In this document: one piece after another, positions 11,601 to 21,722 of the stretch
Layout of the letters: the number at the start of each line of letters is the position of its first letter
Numbering within the stretch: position 1 is the first letter of the stretch
Assembly (NCBI GenBank): GCA_027422505.1
Contig: JAPQWV010000017.1
Location: 12,587,501-12,651,500, forward strand
Source: Craterostigma plantagineum
Lineage: Eukaryota; Streptophyta; Magnoliopsida; Lamiales; Linderniaceae
Reading direction: 5' to 3'
DNA: 64,000 bases
Notes under the pieces: model-generated
Told to the model about the DNA's origin: nothing
Seen by the model: the letters and a program-made list of their open reading frames with translations, nothing else
The model's database searches: none
Made by a program: the position numbers and the translations under genes

Positions 11601-11978
11601 AGTTGGTCGTCTCGAAAACGAAACTGTGTCCCAACTTCGTCGACGGAGGCAGAATATGTCGCCGCCGCTAGTTGCTGTTCACAGCTTTTGTGGATGAGAA
11701 CCCAACTACGAGATTTTAATATTCATGTTGATAAAATTCCCATTTATTGTGACTCAAAAAGTGCTATTGCAATGACGAGTAATCCGGTACATCACTCGAG
11801 AACGAAACACATAGATATTCGTCACCACTTCATCAAAGAACATGTCGAACAAGGGACAATTGAATTGCACTACGTCACAACCGAAGATCAACTGGCCGAC
11901 ATTTTCACAAAACCGTTGGATGTCAAACGATTCCAACACCTAGTGACTATGTTGGGCATGTTGAATATTCAGTTGTGA
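8644..11978 (+). pseudogene. SIRE-B pol (protease, integrase, RT, RNase H), near-intact
   Basis: Encodes the copia Pol polyprotein with few lesions. Protease: WYLDSGCSTHMTG at ~8660. Gag-pre-integrase: WHRRLSHLN, CSACELGKMKRS (~9045-9190). Integrase: DLCGPM (~9250), DDFSRYTW, RTDNGTEFKN (~9430), NGVVERKNRT with the catalytic E (~9530). [27 protein letters not shown] from ~10635, [22 protein letters not shown] at ~11025. RNase [40 protein letters not shown], ending LGMLNIQL. Damage is limited to a TAA at 8902-8904, a frameshift near 9657, and a TAA at 10533-10535. The integrase and RT catalytic residues that can be seen are intact. The TGA stop lies 2.1 kb before the envelope-like frame, so simple stop readthrough into env is not possible here. 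Confidence 0.9.
8656..8722 (+). other. interleaved inverted repeats at SIRE-B gag-pol junction (pseudoknot topology)
   Basis: CATGTGTG (8656-8663) pairs with CACACATG (8687-8694), and GGTTGCTC (8677-8684) pairs with GAGCAACT (8715-8722, one G-U). The stems interleave with spacers of 13, 2 and 20 nt. The structure starts 12 nt after the second of two in-frame TGA codons and spans the DSGCSTHMTG protease codons. Function is inferred; no folding was computed. Confidence 0.55.
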
Positions 11979-12070
11979 TCAATCGTCCCTACATGAACTT
12001 TGATTAAGTGTACATATTTCCTTTCCACTTCACTCCATTGTCTATGTGTCTTCTGAATTATGTCTTTTGA

Positions 12071-12199
12071 GGGGGAGTTTTCGATTAAGGGGGAGCGTCT
12101 GATTTTTCTATTATTTTTAAAGTAAAGTTTTCGATTAAGGGGGAGCTTCTGATTTTTCCATTACTTAAAAAGGAGAGCTTTAGATTAAGGGGGAGTTTC
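12071..12199 (+). repeat. three 50-bp repeats carrying PPT-like GATTAAGGGGGAG
   Basis: The core GATTAAGGGGGAG recurs at exact 50-bp steps (12083, 12133 and 12183), each followed by a TCTGATTWTKCC-like tail. The purine core resembles the element's own polypurine tract (17858-17868). It sits just after pol, where the PPT and LTR of a simple copia element without env would lie. Confidence 0.75.
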
Positions 12200-14094
12200 T
12201 GATTATGCCTATATAAAAATAAAATTTTGTGTTGAAATTCTAAAGTTTGGTCAAATTGAGTCAAAATTGGACTGATTAAAATGTTTTGGGTTGAATTTTA
12301 AAATTTCTGGTCAAAAAGGGTCAAAATTGGACCAATTGAACTCAATTGGTCCAATTTTGACCAAGCCTGGACCCAGCTTTGACCAAGCCCATGAATTTCG
12401 GCCCATTTACACAAAATTTCGCATGAACAGTGACTAAAACCCCTACAACCCCAAAACCCTTAACGTTATTCACTATCCTAAAATTCCCGAGAAAATTCAA
12501 AACTTCCGCAACCCCTCTCTCAAAAATTTCGCAACTCCCCGCATCGCGTCGTCGTCAAAATCTGCTTTCAGAATCCGTTTCTTGCTACCTCCATTGTCGC
12601 AAATCAGCTTCTCGGTATGAATACACCTCAGATAAATCAATTTCCAGTCACTTTAAGCTGTTTTGCCCCGTTTCGATTAAATCTGTTAGGTTAGAATAAT
12701 TTTTTCGCGGCCTCTGAATCGAACTCATGATATGTTATTAATGTTTAATATCCCCAAATATGCATTGCCCATTCAATTACGAGTCGATTAAGCCCATATT
12801 ATAGCATTTTGGTTGAGATTTGAGTAGGCCTAAGGCTAAAATCATTGCGTCGTTTCGCATGCTTTCGCACTGTGTTCTTCACCGCGAAAATTCTCAAGAA
12901 AAAAAATTGCTTTAAAACGTTAATTTTCGCTGCTGAGGACAGTTCCGCGAAAATTTTTCGGAGAAATTTCTTACGTTGAAAGTTTCGCTACTACAGTGAG
13001 TGAGGTTCCGCGAAATTTTATCCGAGAAATTTCCAGCGCTAAAATTTTCGCTGCTACAGTGACTAAGGAAATGCGAAACTTTCATTCGAGAATTTACATG
13101 AGTTAAAATTTTTTCGCTGCTACAGTATGTGAAGTCCCGCGAAAGTTTATCTGAGAAATTTTTTTTATTCACGACAAAACTTTCTCTGCTACAGTGAGTG
13201 TCACCCCGCGAAAATCTCATAACACATCACTTCATACTACATACTTTCGCATCTTCACTCTTTCGCAACCACAGTGAAACACGAAACTTTTCTCAATGCA
13301 TAAAGCTTTTTCTTCCGCAAAACTTTCATATAACTTGCGAAAATTTACCTTACATGCGAAAATTCACTCTGAATGCGAAAACACTTCAACTTGCGAAAAT
13401 TTTCATTATATGCGAAAATTTTGGACAACTTGTGAGACTTCTTCACTTGCGAAAATCTTCCATACTTGCGAAATTTTACTCAGTTTGCGAAAATTTTCTC
13501 ACGACATGACAATGTGCTATCACTTGCGAAATTTTCCTAACACATGCGAAAATTATCTCTATCTGCGAAATTTCCTTGATATATGCGAAAATGTGTCTCG
13601 ACTTGTCTATGTATGATAACTTGCGAATTTTCTCATTACATGCGAAAATTTGGACAACTTGCGCGATTTCTTAACTTGCGAAAATTTTCCATACTCGCGA
13701 AATTTTTACTCACTGTGCGAGAATTTCTCATGACATGTCTATGTGCAATCACTTGCGAAAATTTCCTAATGCATGCGAAAATTTTCCTATCTGCGAAATT
13801 TACCCAATATGCGAAAAGTAACATTACTTGCGAAAATTTTCTCTATCACTTAGCGAATTTTCATTACATGCGAACCTTTACACAATATGCGGAAATTTTC
13901 CACTACTTGCATGCAAAAATTGTCTTCAATTCAAAATTACTAAGTGCTAAATCCTTTTTGCATGCGAAAATTTTTTGAAACAACAGGCGAGACTTCCTAA
14001 CTTGCGAAAATTTTCCATGTCTATTTGTTTAGCAAATTCTCTCATCTCACATTAATTCCTACTACTCATATTACAATTACTGTCAAGCGCAGAT
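12200..14094 (+). repeat. SIRE-B pol-env spacer with dense GCGAAAATTTT repeats
   Basis: No gene is supported. 12230-12420 holds repeats of the type GGTCAAAATTGGACC. From about 12840 to 14030 the sequence is dominated by several dozen imperfect copies of CTTGCGAAAATTTTC, CATGCGAAAATTTT and CAGTGAGTG..CCGCGAAA, spaced irregularly at 20-35 bp. Open frames in this stretch are a by-product of the repeats. The end, GTCAAGCGCAG just before the env ATG, resembles a 3' splice site. Confidence 0.7.
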
Positions 14095-15533
14095 ATGACT
14101 GAAAAAGATCAAAGCACAATTGAAGCGCTTGAGGCGGCTGCAATCCAAAGGGACATTGCTCGCATCGAACTCAACATGCGTCTCTATGTCCCACCACCCG
14201 AGCAGATCTTCCCACTAAGTCGATGGGCGGCCCTGATTCCCAACAACTACAAGGTGGACCTGCACAGCTTTCAGTGCGATGCCCCCGTAATTGTCGAAAT
14301 CCTCAAAGGGCACCCACTTCGCCATGCCCTCACATAAGGCGAGCCAGAAGCACAGGTGTATCTTCAACAATTCTGGCATACACTGCAACTAGCTGGACCA
14401 CTCCATCTTGCCAAAACCTTATCCGCCCAAATTGATCAAGAAACCATGGTCCTCACTCGCAAACTACTACAAGAAGTGCTTCAACTCCCAATCTACTCAC
14501 CATACGACCCACTACCAACCCATGAACAACTCATCAAGGACATAGACCGGCTGGGCTATCAACCAGAAACCAAGAAGAAGAAGGGCCCACTTGTCATCAG
14601 TGAAGTCACCACCCGCAACCTACCTCAACCCTGGCGCACACTGTACTTGCTGGTGAACAAATGCATGTCAGGGAAGCATGCTGGTCAGGACCGGGGAAAC
14701 TCTCAAATCCTCACCATCCTCACCGGCATCGCTCACAACCGCAAGTACAACTACGCCGACATCATCTGGATGGATCTTGTCTCAATGATCCAACGTCGCG
14801 ACCGGGAAGTTGCCAAGTAGTCACAAACCGCTTCGTCCCTTACATGCGGTGGCTCCCAGCTCTCATCAGACATTTCCGGTTGCACTCCACCAACATTCGC
14901 ATCCGACCGGCAGCGGAACACTTCCTCATCCCCACGGTCGAGAAGTTCGCGAAGAAAAACACCCCGGCGAAGGACAGACACGCCATGATAATTCCGGACG
15001 AAGTTCTCGCCTACGCAGACCAGACAAATCCACACGTCCAGGAATATCGCGCCTCAACCGCCTCATTCCGAGAAAGCCCCAGACCCCTATCTACTGTCCC
15101 TACGGCGCAGATCAACCCCACTGCTCCCAACCCCGGGACTAGCCAAACCCCCACCACCACCTCCAAAAAGTCATCGAGTCACGCCGCATCCTCTTCCACC
15201 CGCGCTCCGAAAAAACGGTCGCGAGAGGATGACGTAAGCCACCCCACGGAGCGTCGATCGAAACAAAAGCACGATCGACCTCCTCAGCCACAGATAAGCC
15301 GAGCCGAACCAATAGGTACAGGAGGTGATGTGTTCACCTGCCGAGTAGAAGTCGTGGCATCTGGCTCAACCACGCAAACGACCCCACCAACCCACTTATC
15401 TTCCTCTCTACAGGAAGATATTTCATTCCACGAGGAGCCACGTATACCATCGACATCCCACTTGGAGATAGTCGATGTTGAACAAGCAGTCCCTCGCCTC
15501 ATACTGCATCCTCTTCATGCACATCGAGTATAG
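14095..15533 (+). pseudogene. SIRE-B envelope-like protein, N-terminal half
   Basis: The ATG at 14095 starts a protein of the family found downstream of pol in SIRE-like and other plant elements. Motifs: VEILKGHPLRHALT, VYLQQFWHTL, LPIYSPYDPLPTHEQL, LPQPWRTLYLLVNKCMSGK, YADIIWMDLV, then ...RHAMIIPDEVLAYAD. A TAA at 14335-14337 and a frameshift near 14815 break it. The tail is Pro/Ser/Thr-rich. The N-terminus resembles SIRE-C (VSILQGHPLWHELT, VYLQQLWR). No signal peptide or membrane segment is visible, so 'envelope-like' reflects position rather than proven function. Confidence 0.75.
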
Positions 15534-17811
15534 TGCCCTCACTCCCCATAGTTTCATCCATTTCTAGGACACATACACCTTTTACTGCACCACAGAGTCT
15601 TCGTGACTCTGTCAGAACGCTCGGTGATGTCTCTGTGACTGAGAGCGGAAGACCTAGCACGGCCAACATCACAACAACCGTGAGCCTAGGCCATCATTCG
15701 ATTGAGTCCGTCTCATCGATGATGCCAACGGAAAGTCTAAGTAACCCCGTCTTTTCCAGTCCTGTGCAAACGGGCGGCCGATCGGCAATCTTCTCCGATT
15801 CGGTGTCAGTTGGCATTCTCCGTGAATCCAACTTGTTAACCCTACCCACTTTCGTCACCGAGACCGTGCTAGAGACCCGTCTTCAAGAGTTTGCAAAGAC
15901 TCTTGAGGCGTCGATTCTCGATAAAGTTTACGCGCGTCTCGATGCGTCCACCGTCGACAAAGGGAAAGGTGTGGCCCCGGAGACGCCACCACCGACTCAG
16001 AATGTGGATGCGGAAGCCATTCTCTCTGCCATTTCCGCGAAGGAGCTATTCTACCTCCTACGAGCGAGATTCGAGTCGATGACGGAACTCGACGAGGAGG
16101 AACAGCAGATGAAGAGAATGATGACTCAACCCATGACTTGCCGCGCTCAAGGCGAGTCCAGCGGGATCAGGCGCGACGATCAAAACGATGATCAAGATCG
16201 CTGCGAGGGGGAGAATAGGCAGCTAGGCCAACAATCCCAAGGACTCATGCACTCGACGCCGCCCGCCTCCTCCGGGCCTGAAACAACGCCCGTAACAGAA
16301 ACCTCACACCCCACTAGCCAAAAAACCCACCTTATCTACCCTGAGTCACTAGCCAAATCACCCTCACCACCACCCACTACCGTCTCCAAAACTCTAATCG
16401 TCACATCGACGTTAGAGACCACCCCCACACCGTCTCCACCCACAGTCTCCGAACCTCTAACTATCACATCGATGTTAGAGGCCACCACCACACGTACACC
16501 ACCTGACACCCAAATCATCCTTGCCAAAACCATCACCACAACTGAACCACCAGAGTCTCCACCACAACCATCCCCACAATCCACAAACTCTTCTGACGCA
16601 ACACCCTCGCCACCGCACAGTGACACTCCTCTCAACACCGATTCCAACATAGCTCCCGAGGACGTCTACTGCGCACAGAACGAGATCGAAGCCTACATCT
16701 TCAATGATGAATGGCTGTACACACCCGCTGATGCAGTAGCAGCCAGGAAGCTGGTGGAAAACGCTCGACGTCTGCTAATGGAAGCCTCACTAACGCTGAT
16801 CAACACTGCAGACAACGAGGACGGAGAGGAGTACGACGCTGAACCTGCCGAGCTCGAGAACATCCTACAATTCCAGACGCAGCAAACTGAGGCCCCTGCT
16901 GCTCAAACGGATGTACCCACGGTGGATATACCGGAAGCACCGTGGGAAAACAAAAAGATCACCACGCCGTTTCAAGAAGAGATCAGGAAGAGGATCTGGC
17001 GACGCAAGGAGCAGATCATCACAACCTTCGACGAATATGAGCTGATGAACATCCAAAATTGGAGCGAGAGAAAGAAGCAGCTCTATCGATGGAGCCTTCT
17101 CTGCCACAAATGCACAAAAAGGACGCTATCCGATGAGGAAAACATCGCTCAGGAAATGAATAGGCCCCCATCTGCAAAGTTACTGACCTCCGCCAAGAGT
17201 CCAAAGGACCTGTCCATTACCCAGTATTCACAGTAATGAGGCAGGATGAGAGCTACTGTGAAGTCAGTGAGGCGGACTTCAAGTTTCTGTGCCTGGGCGA
17301 CCTGTACAGCATGCTGGAATCCATGAAGCAGTTCAGACTCGTCCTCAGAAGCTCTGGACATCTCGTACGTGCTGAACCGGTCACCATGGGATATGTGGCT
17401 CTCAAACGCCACATGCTCCGACAGGTCAGATTCTTCGCCGCCCACGATCTGCAGATGGCGGTGGAGCACAACCTGAAGAAGGTGAATCTGACTCGCCCAT
17501 CTTTCAAGAACGCGGACGACTACCGAGAAGGTGATGTGATCGAAGGAGACGATCCGGCGGTCGCCTACTCGAACTATAAGGGAAAGATGAGGATGCTGCG
17601 CTGCTCCGAAGTGGCAAAGTTCTCGGATGGAACGCTCACCATCATCCAAGACAAACTCATGAAGATTTGCCGCATACTTTCAGAAGAAGATCCTCTCTGC
17701 CGATCCAAGTTCGCGAAGCTCATTGACGCTATAGCTAATCGAATGGTACTTCGAAGGAATCTCCGCGCCTTCGAGTTCAAGCTAGGGCTTCGGGAAACAC
17801 TCACACGCTAA
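15533..17811 (+). pseudogene. SIRE-B envelope-like protein, C-terminal half in two frames
   Basis: One frame runs 15533-17236 (567 residues): a Ser/Thr/Pro-rich low-complexity region, then a compact conserved block APWENKKITTPF, IRKRIWRRKE, EYELMNIQNWSERKKQLYRW. It ends TAATG, where a second frame (-1) starts at 17236 and runs to 17811 with MLRQVRFFAAHDLQMAVEH, LKKVNL and an arginine-rich end, LRETLTR. Both blocks have clear counterparts in SIRE-C (TPWEDIQIEIPF.. and MMRQVKYFATHDLQMALES). Homology to SIRE-C extends upstream of the 17236 ATG (YPVFTVMRQDE against TPYYVIERVD), so this was once one protein. Function unknown. Confidence 0.7.
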
Positions 17812-17857
17812 TCCACCACCGCTACGCTCAAGATCCAAGACTCCCAACAATTGACAC

Positions 17858-17868
17858 AAAGGGGGAGA
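17858..17868 (+). other. SIRE-B polypurine tract
   Basis: AAAGGGGGAGA directly precedes the 3' LTR (TG at 17870). It is the expected plus-strand primer and matches the tracts before LTR2 and LTR3 of the composite and before the SIRE-C LTR. Confidence 0.9.
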
Positions 17869-17869
17869 T

Positions 17870-18165
17870 TGTTAGGATATTTAATAGATTGTGTCAATAG
17901 TTTAAGTCTTAGGATTTATTTTGTAATTATCCTTTAGCTTAGGCTTAGGACTATAATGTAATTATCTTATATTTAGTGATTGGGCCTTAATATACCTAGG
18001 GTTAATGTGGTATATAAGGTTTTACCAACTCACTTTTGAAAGTAATCAAAGATAAAAGGCTTATCCAAATTTTTCACACAATACACACACTCAAAGGTGA
18101 GAATACTCCCTTTTCATTCCATTAAAGCCTCTTTGATTCCTTGTTTGGTGCAATCGGGACCAACA
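17870..18165 (+). repeat. SIRE-B 3' LTR (296 bp)
   Basis: Same as 6586-6881 except C at 18155. The palindromic TATA element lies at 17991-18014. Confidence 0.95.
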
Positions 18166-18170
18166 GGCAC
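18166..18170. repeat. target site duplication of SIRE-B, right copy (GGCAC)
   Basis: Matches 6581-6585 and directly follows the LTR end CCAACA. Confidence 0.95.
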
Positions 18171-18860
18171 GTCTGTATAGCTCAGCATAGATCGAACCTT
18201 ATCCAACAGAGTTCGATTTATGCGTTTGGAGACGCCATTCAACTGCGGTCTTTCGGGCATTGTCATCTGTGAAAATGATCCCGTTCTCTATCAAGAACTC
18301 GTCAAACTCGAGGCTCATGTACTCGCTGCCTCGATCTGATCGAACGGCTTTAATGCTCTTTCCAGTCTGATTTGCCACCAAAGCCTTGTACTCTTTGAAC
18401 CATTCAAAAGTATCAGACTTGTGCTTCACGATATACACCTTGCCGAAGCGACAGTGATCATCAGTATAATGGAAGTTACCGCGGGCCGCTACCCCGAACG
18501 GTCCGCAAACATCCGTGTGGATCAAACCGAGAAGTTCTGCGGCTCTTGTGAAGGTGCCTGTGAAGGACGACTTGGTCATCTTTCCAAGGATACAAGATCG
18601 CAAATCGGATAGGAATCAGACCCAAGAGGCTTTATAATGCCGATTTTCTCCAACTCGAGAATCTTCTATTCTCCAGCGTGACCGAGTCGAAGATGCTACA
18701 ACAGTCTCGAGTTCGACCCCAATTTTCGTATGTTGGTGATTGTATTCACAGTTTTGTTTTATCTTCGACATTTAGATTATACAATCCATTCAGTAAACTT
18801 GCACTTGCGATGCAATTATTTCCAAAATAAATATTGCATATATTATTACTAAAACGGAAC
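18171..18860 (-). pseudogene. COPIA-1 integrase N-terminal half
   Basis: Minus-strand reading shows gag-pre-integrase remnants (RSCILGKMTKSSFTG) and the integrase core: LLGLIHTDVCGPF (first catalytic D), YTDDHCRFG, KAVRSDRGSEYMS (second D), ENGIIF. Near 18240 the frame is disturbed where NGVSERKNRT-like sequence should carry the catalytic E. The segment then reads VRSMLSYTDV up to the SIRE-B border and resumes at 6585. Upstream toward 18860 only fragments of the zinc region are visible. It is inactive through frameshifts and the nested insertion. Confidence 0.8.
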
Positions 18861-18876
18861 TCGTAATCGTTTCCGC

Positions 18877-19131
18877 TCAAAACGGGAATAGAAACAATAT
18901 TCTAAGCCCGTTGGGCAAAACTAAACAATCGGAAAGCAGTAAACTATGTCTAGTAGATAAAATGGCAGTTCTTGATCCAATGTGGGTCGCTGGTACACTA
19001 TGTCCGCTTCCTACGTTGATCATGATCTCTCGGTCCGCCAGCTTCTTACTTCGTTCCAGACCCTGGTTCAAAACACAGATGTGAGCACTAGCTCCTGAGT
19101 CTAAGATCCACGAAGCGGAATATACCGTCAT
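18877..19131 (-). pseudogene. COPIA-1 aspartic protease
   Basis: SASWILDSGASAHIC contains the copia protease active-site DSG. It continues with GLERSKKLADREIMINVGSGHSVPATHIG, the usual flap-side pattern (xxVGxGxxVxAxxxG). This domain would cut the Gag-Pol polyprotein. It lies directly downstream of the gag zinc knuckle on the same strand, with a stop between, so it is not in an intact polyprotein. Confidence 0.8.
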
Positions 19132-19167
19132 AGAACAATTAGTTTCTAAAACGTAAAGTTCTTTACC

Positions 19168-19965
19168 TTAGGCGGCTAGCTTTGGGCAATCGCGCTTCCA
19201 ATGGCCAAGCTCATTGCAGTGAAGGCATTTGTCCGTCAGCTTGGCGCCTTTGAACACGTTCTTCTTGGCCTTGCCTTTTGAAATTCGTTCTTGGCTTAGT
19301 GGACTTGTCCGACTTTTTCTTTCTACTCGACGCTCGAGTCTTAGCATTCGCTGCAAGAACAACTTCCTTTCCTTTCACCTTCTTCATCTGAGTCTGCGCC
19401 GCCGACAATTGGTTCATCAACCCAGTCAATGTCATCTCGGCCTTGTTCAGATTAAAGTTCACAATGAACAAATTGCAGGAATGTGGGAGCGACTGAAGTA
19501 TGAGATCGTTCTGGAGCTCGTTATCCATGATAAAGTCCAGTCCCTCGAGTCTTTCGATCCAATCGATCATCTTGAGCCATGCCCTCCGAGGCCACTACCC
19601 TCAGTCATTTTGCAATGGAATAGTTACTCCATCAGGGAATAGCGAGCACTCCTAGAATCTTCACCAAAAAGCTCCTTCAAATGAAGAAAAATGGCGCACA
19701 CTTCCATTTCCGAGTGAGTGCACTGCAACTCATTGCTCATGGAATGAAGTATGTAGCTCTTTACCTTTGGCTCGTCTATCTCCCACTTGGCATACTCTGC
19801 CTGATCTTCGTCACTCGCATCAGCCCCTGGGACTTACGGTATGGGGGAATCGAGGACATAAGTTAGCGACTCTATACCTAGGACTATCCTCAGGTTACGG
19901 AGCCAGTCCATGTAGTTTTTATACCACCAAACAGTTTCTCTCAAGCAGCATAGTAATAATGTTCC
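19168..19965 (-). pseudogene. COPIA-1 gag
   Basis: Reading leftward, the N-terminal capsid motif DWLRNLRIVL lies near 19890, followed by the typical YVLD.PIP..P stretch, then W.IDEPKVKSYILHSM, LKELFGEDSRSARY, and the block LNDLILQSLPHS-like at 19480-19560. After a Lys-rich linker comes a CCHC knuckle, CLHCNELGHWKRDC (19177-19230). At least two frameshifts and one stop separate these pieces. Gag would form the particle and bind RNA through the knuckle. Confidence 0.8.
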
Positions 19966-21709
19966 TCATCGCAGTAAATAGAAAGAAATGTAAAGCTACA
20001 GAAAATAAAGATCTAATTAGGTTTATCTTATCATTCATCAAGTGCAAACAAGGACTTTTTGTTTCGCTTGACTCCCATTATTTTTCTCGAAAACACTATC
20101 CTCCCGAAAAGAGTTTCGGAAACATCATTGAAAGTTTCATAGTGGAGTTGATGTCCCCGACTCCACTAGACTCGCCTCAGCCTTTAACGCAATATTTGGC
20201 TCATCTAATCTTATCGAAATCACGTCAAACGCGAACTTATCCATTAAGAGTTTCAACTATCTTTGTCTCGGTCATTGACCCTCACGGCTAACCCTGCTTA
20301 TCGGGTATAACTGCCTAAGTGTGACCTATCAACTTATGCTTAAGTAGGACAGAATGTACCGCCCCTTGCTACCATACGCTTCGTGGGGGCGGACTGGTAT
20401 GACGAGCGGCGTCCAAGATGCACCCGAGATGGTAACACTGGGGCGGGATTTACGACGCCAACTTACTCGGAACAAATCGCAAAACTCGCCAGTGCTAGAC
20501 ATCTCGAGCATGATAAAAGACAGGAATCAAATTCCTTTACCCACTTAGTATTTACCAAACGGGAGAACAAACCATCTCACATAAAAGCACATAGAACATG
20601 CATATCATTTCAAAAACCAACACGCACGTAGGTAGTAAATTAACCCTAGGAAAATAAACTACAAGGCAACACAAGCGGATTATTTATAGTCTATCCCTAT
20701 TATATGCGTCTTCAAAAGACCTTGGGTCATTGCACGGGTCTCGAAGTCGTCTAACGTCCTTCGTCACTCGAACGGCCTCAAAGTCACTGAACGTCCACCA
20801 CCTTGTCACCGCCGGGGAGATGCCTTCCATCAAATGGGCCCTCGTGTTCGTATTTAAGCTAATCTAATAAAACGATAAATTACAACAGGGGGAATCATAA
20901 GTCCCGAACAACCCGTATAAAACTAATACAACCCGGGGGGACGGGACCCTTAACAAATGACCTGGAAACCAAATTCCTAAACCCGCAAGTGCGCCTTAAA
21001 TCACATTCATAGCGAGTGTGAAGCCCTAACACAGCTGTCGCGACTCATATCGCTCAGTCGTCAAAACACGCCGGAGAGCCACAACGGAGAAGGCCGCCAG
21101 CGGGGAGTCCCGAGCTGAGCTGGAACAGCCGTGCCGCCGGCACGACATGCCGTGCACAACGCGCGCGTGTTCAGCTGGCGGTAGAAAGCTGCTGCGACTC
21201 CTTTGTCGCCTCAGCCCCTCCGTGCCAGAGCCTCGCCGGGAGAGATCACCGCCGCAGCGTTCCAGTTGAGCCGGAGTCGCTGCGGCTATCTTGCACAGCG
21301 CGCACCGTGCGCGCCATCACAGTCCGCGGCCAAAGCCGCGGACGTTCTCTGCCGTGCCGCCGCCCCTTGCTGCGGCGCTGCCCGGGGCTGGTGCCTAAGC
21401 CACCTTGGCTGGCATCGGTCTCGGAGTACGAGGCGAATCAGGCCTGCTCGAAGCAGCCCGATCCCGCGGCTGCAGCGTCGCTGCACCGCACGCAGTCCGC
21501 GCACAATGCGCGGATGCCCAGATCCGCCGCCGCGTGGGTACCGATCCGGTCCGTGGTTCCTCGTCGGTCTGTACCGCACGAGTTGATGGCCGTGGGTTGG
21601 CAAACGACGCATCGGGCAGCCCAACAACGGCCGAACCGCGTCGGCATTTCCATCATCTCCCACGCTTCGTTTCAATTTAAACACGTTATGATTCCTATCA
21701 TGAGCGCCT
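19966..21709 (-). repeat. COPIA-1 long leader, with GC-rich hairpin array at 21130-21514
   Basis: Untranslated region between primer site and gag. Most of it (19966-20990) holds no recognisable feature. From about 21020 to 21650 base composition turns strongly G+C-rich, unlike anything else in the window, and perfect short inverted repeats follow one another: 21130-21144, 21251-21259/21278-21286, 21298-21314, 21322-21330/21335-21343 (loop CAAA), and 21496-21503/21507-21514 (loop CAA). Long open frames here on both strands come from the G+C bias and are not called. Confidence 0.6.
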
Positions 21710-21721
21710 GCTCTGATACCA
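21710..21721 (-). other. COPIA-1 primer-binding site
   Basis: GCTCTGATACCA on the plus strand is the exact reverse complement of TGGTATCAGAGC, complementary to initiator tRNA-Met. One base separates it from the LTR edge at 21723. Confidence 0.9.
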
Positions 21722-21722
21722 C

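Larger units (their letters stand above)
6586..18165 (+). mobile_element. SIRE-B: complete, recent SIRE-like copia element with envelope-like region
   Basis: 11,580 bp bounded by two 296-bp LTRs that differ at a single base (T at 6871, C at 18155) and flanked by a perfect 5-bp duplication GGCAC. Order: LTR, primer site (6883-6894), 1.26-kb leader with GCGAAATTT repeats, collapsed gag, protease-integrase-RT-RNase H, three 50-bp PPT-like repeats, repeat-rich spacer, envelope-like frames, polypurine tract, LTR. It sits in the integrase gene of COPIA-1 on the opposite strand. Near-identical LTRs show a recent insertion, yet gag is gutted and pol and env carry stops and frameshifts, so this copy probably moved with proteins supplied by relatives. 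Confidence 0.95.

Noticed and set aside
11976..12010. Stop-codon suppression between pol and envelope-like protein, as reported for soybean SIRE1
   Set aside because: In SIRE-B pol ends in TGA followed by more stops, and the env-like ATG is 2.1 kb away beyond a non-coding repeat spacer.
12912..13978. Open frames with repeated LRKFS/CENF-type residues in both directions
   Set aside because: Produced by the GCGAAAATTTT repeats; present on both strands with no conserved domain.
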